Shown: piece after piece, positions 31,133-36,359 of the stretch
Numbering within the stretch: position 1 is the stretch's first letter
How the letters are laid out: every line of letters starts with the position of its first letter
Assembly (NCBI GenBank): GCA_007120035.1
Contig: SKON01000135.1
Coordinates: 1 to 36,359, forward strand
Source of the DNA: Myxococcales bacterium
GTDB lineage: Bacteria > Myxococcota_A > Bradymonadia > Bradymonadales > Bradymonadaceae
Direction of reading: 5' to 3'
Length of the DNA stretch: 36,359 nt
The notes under the pieces: generated by a model
The model's database searches: none
Told to the model about the DNA's origin: nothing
The model's input: the letters and a program-made list of their open reading frames with translations, nothing else
Made by a program: the position numbers and the translations under genes

Positions 31133-32287
31133 TCAGCACCGACAATCGTAAAAGGTACTCTCCACCTCACCCAAGATCTCGTAGCCGCCCCGCGAGTCGA
31201 CGGTGAGCATTCGCGGCCAGCCGTCGACGGGTTCGATACCGACGATGGAGGGCAGGTCCCCTCCGGAATCGATCAACGTCACGGGGCTTGCCGGGATTGA
31301 CTCCACCACAGGAGTCCAGCCGTCCTCGTCTCGAACGAAGACCGCGCTCAGATGAGCGAAGAAGGAGCTACACACCTCCCCGGCATAGGCCGTGACCACA
31401 GCGACAGTCCCGTCCCCCCCCGCATAGGCCTCGATTCGCAGATGACCCTCATGGGAGATCCATAGCTCCCCTGAGCGGCCCGCCGGCGTCGACGCGAACT
31501 CCGCCTGGGCCTCTTGAAAGGTGGGCAACGCCTGAAACGCCGCGACAAGCTCCCCTTCTTCGGCTTCCGTGAGTTCCACCTCGCCAATGGGTACTGCGCT
31601 CCCTGCCGACGGGCGTCCCCACACGGGACGAGAGATCTCACACTCCTCGGAGATCTTCAGCCTCACCGTCATCGATGACCCATAGGCCATCTCCTGCAAA
31701 CTGGCAGCAAAAGAGGTCTGCGCTTCGGCCAGGGCGGTCCCTTCCAGCCCGCCTTTTTCATGAACCCAGTGGTCGAGAGTCCCGAAGTGGGGAGTCACCA
31801 GAGACAACGCATAGGCCCCACCAGTCTCCGCCTCGCAGGACTCGCCATGAGCATCGAACACCGTCACTCCCCGCCCCTGCCACCCACGGACCTCAGAGGA
31901 GGGATCCGCGATCGGGCTCCGCACCGAGAAGGTTCCGATGAACTCCGCGTCCAACAGAGGCTCCTCGCCAACCTCCAGGGGTAGCACCAGATACGACGCC
32001 GCCGGATCCCCCGTGGTGACCACCAGACGAATCTCGTCGGGAAGCTCCGAGCCCTCCTCCGCCTCATCGGCATCGAACTCGCCACTATCGTAACCCTCAG
32101 CATCGGCCACACCTGCGTCGGCCACACCTGCGTCGGCCACACCCCCATCTTCGGTGTTCTGGATCACCACCGTCACCGACCGCTCCGGCACCAGCGCCTG
32201 AGCGATCAGGTCCTCCGCGGACAGGCCGCAGCCGGTCAGGATGGTTAGGACAAGGAAGAATAGAATTGCGCTGGCAAGGGCTCTCAT
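31133..32287 (-). CDS. Lipoprotein with Val-Ala-Asp-Ala-Gly repeats, unknown function
   Basis: 384 residues from the ATG at 32287 (GGAG 8 bases upstream). Signal peptide with Leu-Thr-Gly-Cys. About 30 residues after the Cys there are three Val-Ala-Asp-Ala-Gly-type repeats, then an acidic linker (Asp-Ser-Gly-Glu-Phe-Asp-Ala-Asp). The mature part is mixed alpha/beta without a motif I recognise; it has a handful of cysteines, including Tyr-Asp-Cys-Arg-Cys at the end. The gene is less biased toward G-ending codons than the other minus genes. It converges on hppD and is divergent from the DUF1360 gene. Confidence 0.78.
   Translation of the reverse strand: MRALASAILFFLVLTILTGCGLSAEDLIAQALVPERSVTVVIQNTEDGGVADAGVADAGVADAEGYDSGEFDADEAEEGSELPDEIRLVVTTGDPAASYLVLPLEVGEEPLLDAEFIGTFSVRSPIADPSSEVRGWQGRGVTVFDAHGESCEAETGGAYALSLVTPHFGTLDHWVHEKGGLEGTALAEAQTSFAASLQEMAYGSSMTVRLKISEECEISRPVWGRPSAGSAVPIGEVELTEAEEGELVAAFQALPTFQEAQAEFASTPAGRSGELWISHEGHLRIEAYAGGDGTVAVVTAYAGEVCSSFFAHLSAVFVRDEDGWTPVVESIPASPVTLIDSGGDLPSIVGIEPVDGWPRMLTVDSRGGYEILGEVESTFYDCRC
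32100..32144 (-). repeat. 15-bp tandem repeat, three copies, in the lipoprotein gene
   Basis: Units at 32100-32114, 32115-32129 and 32130-32144 (GCGTCGGCCACACCT with single-base changes) encode repeated Gly-Val-Ala-Asp-Ala in the acidic linker. Confidence 0.88.
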
Positions 32288-32469
32288 CGGGAGGTCTCCA
32301 AAGTCGTCGGGTATCCATCGGCCATTCACTACGACGACCAGAGTGCCCACGACCTATGACCCCCTGATGACCCACTTGTGGAGAGTCCTGGTCAAAGTTG
32401 TGACGAAAATGTGTCGACTGCCTTCCTCCGCCTTATGTTTAGCCCACCCCCAACCCACAGGAGGCCCTG

Positions 32470-32997
32470 ATGCCACAACACACCGAGGTCATCGAACCCG
32501 CCGGCCCCCACATCCGATCCGGAGATCTGGGCCGCGCCCCGCTGCCACTGCGGGGGTATGCCGCCCTCGTCGGCATCTACAACCTCGGCGGCCTGATCCT
32601 CCTCGGCTCAGCCCTCCGCAAAGGCCGGCTGCTAAGATCCGTCCCCTTCGCAGACCTCACCATCCTCGCCATCGGCAGCCACCAGCTCGGCCGCATGGTC
32701 AGCAAGGACCGAGTCACCACGGTCTTCCGCCGCCCCTTTACCCACTACCGTGGCACCGACGGAGCCCTCTTCGGCGAAGACCGCGAGTCCGCCCGCCGCG
32801 ATCGCGGCCAGCTCCGCACCGCCATCGGTGAGCTCGTCACCTGCCCCTACTGCTCCTCGGCCTGGACCACGGGCGCCCTCTTCTCCCTCTACCTGACCCA
32901 CCGCCCCCTTGGCCGCACCGTCGGCGCCCTCCTCTCCACGGTCACCTTCACCAACCTCGCTCACCGCGCCTACCACGCCCTGCTCCGCCCTCGCTGA
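32470..32997 (+). CDS. DUF1360-family membrane protein
   Basis: 175 residues with AGGAGG (32459-32464) 5 bases before the ATG. Membrane segments lie near 24-42, 55-70 and 130-150. Family marks: Arg-Arg-Pro-Phe-Thr in the middle and Gly-Glu-Leu-Val-Thr-Cys-Pro-Tyr-Cys-Ser-Ser-Ala-Trp, the Cys-Pro-x-Cys-x-x-x-Trp signature of DUF1360. The function of this family is unknown, though its members are found from Bacillus spores to Myxococcota. It lies 74 bases upstream of the next plus-strand lipoprotein. Confidence 0.85.
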   Translation: MPQHTEVIEPAGPHIRSGDLGRAPLPLRGYAALVGIYNLGGLILLGSALRKGRLLRSVPFADLTILAIGSHQLGRMVSKDRVTTVFRRPFTHYRGTDGALFGEDRESARRDRGQLRTAIGELVTCPYCSSAWTTGALFSLYLTHRPLGRTVGALLSTVTFTNLAHRAYHALLRPR

Positions 32998-33071
32998 CGC
33001 CAGGTTGCCATCCCCCAACCCGCCTACTATCCTCCCGGCGAGCACGCAGACGACCCGCTTTTGGAGCCCCG

Positions 33072-33740
33072 ATGTACCGCCTCGCCATCACCGTTGCCCT
33101 CGCCGCCCTCACCGCCTGCGCCCCCACCATGTCCATGACCCCCGAGAGCCGCATGGAGGTCTCCGACGTCGACGAAGCTCGCCAGGCCGTCGACGCCTCC
33201 CCCGGCGACCTCGACGCCACCCTGAACCTCGTCAGCGCCGCCATCCGAGCCTTCGAGGGGATCTCCATCGCCGAAGGCGCCATCGACGGCCCCGAGCTCC
33301 TCCGCGAGACCTCCGCCGCCCTCGACACCGCCGAGCATCACCACCCCGACGACCGCCCTCGCCTCCGCCGCGCTCGCGGCGTCCTCCTCCTGGCCGCCGA
33401 CGACTACGACGCCGCCCTCCCCCACCTCCACGAGTCCTTCGCCTCCCTCCACAGCCCCGAAGCCGTCGAGGTCGCCACCACCCTCTACTTCCGCGCCGAC
33501 CGCGGCGACGACGCCCGGGCCCTCTGCCGCACCGCCGTCGACGCCACGGACCACACCGACGACACCCGCGCCATCCTCCGCTCCTGCTTCAACGCCGCCC
33601 ACGCCGCCGGCCTCTGCGACCCCGCCTGCGATCCCCACATGGGCTTCACCGACGAAGAGCTCGCTCTTCACTACGGCTACTCGGCCTCAAGCGACCCCAA
33701 GGACAGCCACCACCACGCACACCACCACCCCCGCCAGTAG
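33072..33740 (+). CDS. Small lipoprotein with TPR-like helices and His-rich tail
   Basis: 222 residues. Signal peptide Met-Tyr-Arg-Leu... with Leu-Thr-Ala-Cys (Cys16). The mature part is helical, with repeats of Ala and Leu like tetratricopeptides (Asp-Asp-Tyr-Asp-Ala-Ala-Leu-Pro-His-Leu, then Ala-Arg-Ala-Leu-Cys-Arg). The C-terminus ends in His-His-His-Ala-His-His-His-Pro-Arg-Gln, which may bind divalent metals. The final 54 bases overlap the 3' end of the gene on the other strand; the tail may be a by-product of that overlap. No specific family. Confidence 0.75.
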   Translation: MYRLAITVALAALTACAPTMSMTPESRMEVSDVDEARQAVDASPGDLDATLNLVSAAIRAFEGISIAEGAIDGPELLRETSAALDTAEHHHPDDRPRLRRARGVLLLAADDYDAALPHLHESFASLHSPEAVEVATTLYFRADRGDDARALCRTAVDATDHTDDTRAILRSCFNAAHAAGLCDPACDPHMGFTDEELALHYGYSASSDPKDSHHHAHHHPRQ

Positions 33741-34463
33741 TGCCCACGCCAGACTCGACGGATAGATCCCCTCCGGCTCCTCCGGGACCGTGAACGCCTC
33801 CAGATCGCTCTCCCGATCGATCCGACGGGACAAACGGACAACCGCCAGCCAGACTCCCAAGGGAAACACAGCTGCCATGATCCAGAAGTACACCCACAAA
33901 CCCTCCGGCCGCCCCCCCAGCACGAGTATCCCCGCGCCTACTGAAAACACAAAGAGCCCGAAAAAATGCAACAGCTTTTCCCATTTACTCCGGGTGATAC
34001 TGGCCTCCACCCATGCTGCCCGTGTCGCCTTCCGATAGACCTTGAACAGCTTCTTTCGATCGTATACGTGATCTCTTCCTAAGAGGTCTATCTCTCGCTT
34101 GACTCGTGCCAGCAGCTCCACCATCCCGTCGAGATGGAGCCCAAAACTAATCGTGGGCTTCCCCTCACTCTTGATCTTCAACGAGCCCCACCCAAAATGG
34201 ATCCTCGAGATCTCCGAATAGGGCACCATGATATCCTTTCGGAAGTCCCGATATCGAATCCCCTCGGAATCTACTATGATCCTTGTCGTCGCCATCGATC
34301 TGAGCATGTAGATCCACAGCATCGGCAATGAAGCGCCGGCCAGCGTCGCCATGACCCACTCCCACGTATCGGGACTCCCTGCTTGCCAGGCCATCACCGT
34401 GACGACCCCGGAGGGGATCACCACAACAAGCGCGTAGAGCCGAAACAGAGAAACAGCACCCAC
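33687..34463 (-). CDS. Membrane protein with bacterial PH-like domain, apparent 5' frameshift
   Basis: 258 residues from a GTG at 34463 that has no ribosome-binding site. Two N-terminal membrane helices are followed by a PH-like beta domain (Thr-Arg-Ile-Ile-Val-Asp-Ser-Glu-Gly-Ile-Arg-Tyr, then Val-Pro-Tyr-Ser-Glu-Ile-Ser-Arg-Ile), and a second pair of helices at 165-215, then one at 240-258. A well-placed ATG at 34501 with AAGGAGGAG 4-5 bases upstream opens another frame (Met-Glu-Ser-Arg-Thr-Tyr-Arg-Tyr-Thr-Gln-His-Leu-Arg-Trp) that stops soon after; one added base near 34445-34455 would fuse the frames into a natural N-terminus. The gene is less GC-rich than its neighbours. Function unknown. 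Confidence 0.72.
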   Translation of the reverse strand: MGAVSLFRLYALVVVIPSGVVTVMAWQAGSPDTWEWVMATLAGASLPMLWIYMLRSMATTRIIVDSEGIRYRDFRKDIMVPYSEISRIHFGWGSLKIKSEGKPTISFGLHLDGMVELLARVKREIDLLGRDHVYDRKKLFKVYRKATRAAWVEASITRSKWEKLLHFFGLFVFSVGAGILVLGGRPEGLWVYFWIMAAVFPLGVWLAVVRLSRRIDRESDLEAFTVPEEPEGIYPSSLAWALLAGVVVCVVVAVLGVA

Positions 34464-34600
34464 CGCAAGTGTTGCGTGTACCGATATGTCCGTGATTCCA
34501 TGACTCCTCCTTCTCTATCCCTAACGTGAACTTAGTCTCCCAAAACCACCGGTGTTCCGCAATGATCTCTCAGCTGCCTTTTCTTGAAGTAGACCATCCG

Positions 34601-36359
34601 ATGAAACTCTTGGTCCTCCTCTCCCTCCTCATCGCCTTCAGCTGTGACTCGCAGGGGGCCTCCGAGAAGCCTCCAGCCACCGAGCCCGCTCCCAACGAGC
34701 CCACTCCCCCCGACCAGATCGCCCCCCCGGACCCCATCGAGCTACCCCGACTCCGGGAGACCCACGAGGGATCCTTCGCCACCTCCCTGGCCTGCTCCGT
34801 CTGCCACAGCAACAGCCCCGACGCCCGGGCCATGCGCGGCCCCGACGGCGAACCCATCGCCCCCTTCGACCTCTGGCAGGCCTCCATGAAGGCCAACTCC
34901 ACCCGGGACCCCCTCTTCCGGGCCGTCCTCGCCGCCGAACGCGCCGCCACCCCGACCCGGGCCGAAGAGATCGAGCAGAAGTGCCTCACCTGCCACGCCC
35001 CCATGGCCACCGACCACCTCCGTCAGCGGGGAGAACCGATCCGCCTCGAGACCCTCTACGAGGACAGCCGCGTCTCTCAGCTCGCCATCGACGGCGTCTC
35101 CTGCACCACCTGCCACCAACTGGATCCTGCCACCACGGGCACTCCCGAGACCTTCTCCGGCCAGTTTCGCTTCTCTCCCGAAAAGGTCGCCTACGGCCCT
35201 CATGAAGGGCCCTTTGAACGCCCCATGGTCAACCGCTCCGGCTTTCGCCCCGTGGCCTCCGACCACATCACCGAGGCTCGCCTCTGCGCGAGCTGCCACA
35301 CCCTCTTCACCGACGCTCACCTCCCCGACGGCACCCTCTTGGACGCCCAGCTCCCCGAGCAGTCCCCCTATCTGGAGTGGCAGAACTCCGCCTTCAACGA
35401 CGAGATCGACACCCCCGGCCCCGACGCCGCCTCCTGCCAGGACTGCCACATGCCCACCCGCATCGGCGACCAGGCCGTCCGCACCGCCATCGCCCGCCGC
35501 CCCGATGGCTCCGACTTCCCCCCCATCGGCCCCCGACAACCCTACGGCCAGCACCTCTTCGTCGGCGGAAACACCCTGATCCCGGCCATCCTCCGGGACC
35601 ACGCCGACGATCTCAACCCCCTGGCCCCTCCGGAGGCCTTCGACGCCATCATCGCCCTCGCCACCGAGCAGCTCCAAGAGCGCACCGCCACTGTCTCCCT
35701 CTCAGACCTCACCTCCACCGAGGACCACCTGGCGTTCACCGTCACCGTCTCCAACCTCACGGGCCATAAGATCCCCACCGCCTACCCGAGCCGCCGCATC
35801 TGGCTTCGCCTCACCGTCCGCGACGCCACCTCAGCCGTCGTCTTCCAGTCCGGCCACTTCGACACCGCCGGCCGCCTCCTCGACCCCCAGGGCTCCCCCC
35901 TCCCCTCGGAGTTCTTCGGCGGCCCCATCCACCCCCACCGCGCCGAGATCACCTCCCCCGACCACGTCCAGATCTACGAATCCATCATGGGCGACGCCGA
36001 CGGTCGCCCCACCATGCGCCTGATGCACGGCGCCACCTACCTCAAGGACAACCGCATCCTCCCCCGAGGCTGGCACCCCGACCACCCCCAGGCCGCCCAC
36101 ACCACCCCCCAGGGCGTCGACGACGACTCCTTCCGCGACGGCTCCGACACCATCACCGTCCGCATCCCCCTCACCGGCCCCAGCCCCCACACTGTCGAAG
36201 CGGCCCTCTTCTACCAGACCCTCAGCCCCCGCTACGCCGACGCCCTCTTCCAGTGGGACCTCCCCGAGGTCAACATCTTCCGTCACTACTACGAAAACGC
36301 CGACCGCACCCCCGTCCCGGTGGCCTCCACCACCCCCACCACCCCCTTACCCCCCCCCC
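34601..36359 (+). CDS. Five-heme cytochrome c lipoprotein, 3' end outside window
   Basis: Open from the ATG at 34601 to the end (586 codons), no stop reached. Signal peptide of 15 residues with Ala-Phe-Ser-Cys, then Asp. A Pro-rich linker leads to residue 40. Five Cys-x2-Cys-His heme motifs stand at residues 65, 128, 168, 229 and 279. The second half has no heme motif; it carries Asn-Leu-Thr-Gly-His-Lys-Ile-Pro-Thr (His389), a motif common in multiheme cytochromes of this type, probably a distal ligand, and a beta-rich domain. It is a periplasmic electron carrier, perhaps a reductase; the substrate is not visible. The Asp after the lipid Cys would favour inner-membrane retention under the Escherichia coli rule. 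No clear ribosome-binding site. Confidence 0.85.
   Translation, partial: MKLLVLLSLLIAFSCDSQGASEKPPATEPAPNEPTPPDQIAPPDPIELPRLRETHEGSFATSLACSVCHSNSPDARAMRGPDGEPIAPFDLWQASMKANSTRDPLFRAVLAAERAATPTRAEEIEQKCLTCHAPMATDHLRQRGEPIRLETLYEDSRVSQLAIDGVSCTTCHQLDPATTGTPETFSGQFRFSPEKVAYGPHEGPFERPMVNRSGFRPVASDHITEARLCASCHTLFTDAHLPDGTLLDAQLPEQSPYLEWQNSAFNDEIDTPGPDAASCQDCHMPTRIGDQAVRTAIARRPDGSDFPPIGPRQPYGQHLFVGGNTLIPAILRDHADDLNPLAPPEAFDAIIALATEQLQERTATVSLSDLTSTEDHLAFTVTVSNLTGHKIPTAYPSRRIWLRLTVRDATSAVVFQSGHFDTAGRLLDPQGSPLPSEFFGGPIHPHRAEITSPDHVQIYESIMGDADGRPTMRLMHGATYLKDNRILPRGWHPDHPQAAHTTPQGVDDDSFRDGSDTITVRIPLTGPSPHTVEAALFYQTLSPRYADALFQWDLPEVNIFRHYYENADRTPVPVASTTPTTPLPPP

Overview
The window is GC-rich DNA from a Gram-negative bacterium with an outer membrane. 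About ten of the 31 genes encode lipoproteins, several with acidic Asp/Glu-rich linkers. With the receptor-type Ser/Thr kinase, the MIDAS-less vWA-like lipoprotein and the RDD-RDD-SpoIIM-membrane-protein cluster, this suggests Myxococcota, perhaps the Bradymonadia. That placement is inference from gene style; the window has no rRNA or other phylogenetic marker that I could score. The given strand is C-rich throughout: plus-strand genes favour codons ending in C (GTC, CTC, GGC) and minus-strand genes favour codons ending in G (GTG, CTG, GGG). This is the signature of a strong replication-strand bias, with minus genes probably on the leading strand.

Layout. 1-5547 (minus): a promoter at 5606-5633 reads into a hydrolase-like lipoprotein, two RDD proteins, a SpoIIM-family protein and a large membrane protein cut by the window edge. 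5701-10807: a tandem universal stress protein, two small exported proteins on divergent strands, a fused membrane/spermidine-synthase-like protein overlapping a small membrane protein, and a repeat-bearing lipoprotein. 10982-16185 (minus): RNase G, glycerol kinase and a dCache-sensor Ser/Thr kinase, possibly co-transcribed. 16186-16776: a 591-base non-coding region with a candidate structured small RNA and hairpins in front of ubiE. 16777-23319: mostly plus-strand housekeeping genes (UbiE/MenG, a five-module zinc-ribbon protein, a TrmA/RlmD-type RNA methyltransferase, a lipoprotein, a UbiB-type kinase), interrupted by one minus-strand membrane protein and a palindromic repeat element. 23337-28636 (minus): a vWA-like lipoprotein, a TPR protein, a PPC-domain lipoprotein and a small frameshifted lipoprotein. 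28835-30913: a LysR regulator divergent from 4-hydroxyphenylpyruvate dioxygenase with an ATC-N9-GAT operator candidate between them. 31133-36359: a lipoprotein, a DUF1360 protein, a His-tailed lipoprotein, a PH-like membrane protein and a five-heme cytochrome c lipoprotein that runs off the end.

No tRNA, rRNA, CRISPR array, insertion sequence or phage gene was found. Nothing here is clearly a complete new system. The best leads are the small RNA candidate between rng and ubiE, the dCache-kinase, the five-module CCCD zinc-ribbon protein, the dispersed palindromic repeats, and two genes whose well-placed start codons are out of frame with their bodies, which may be sequence errors or real frameshifts.
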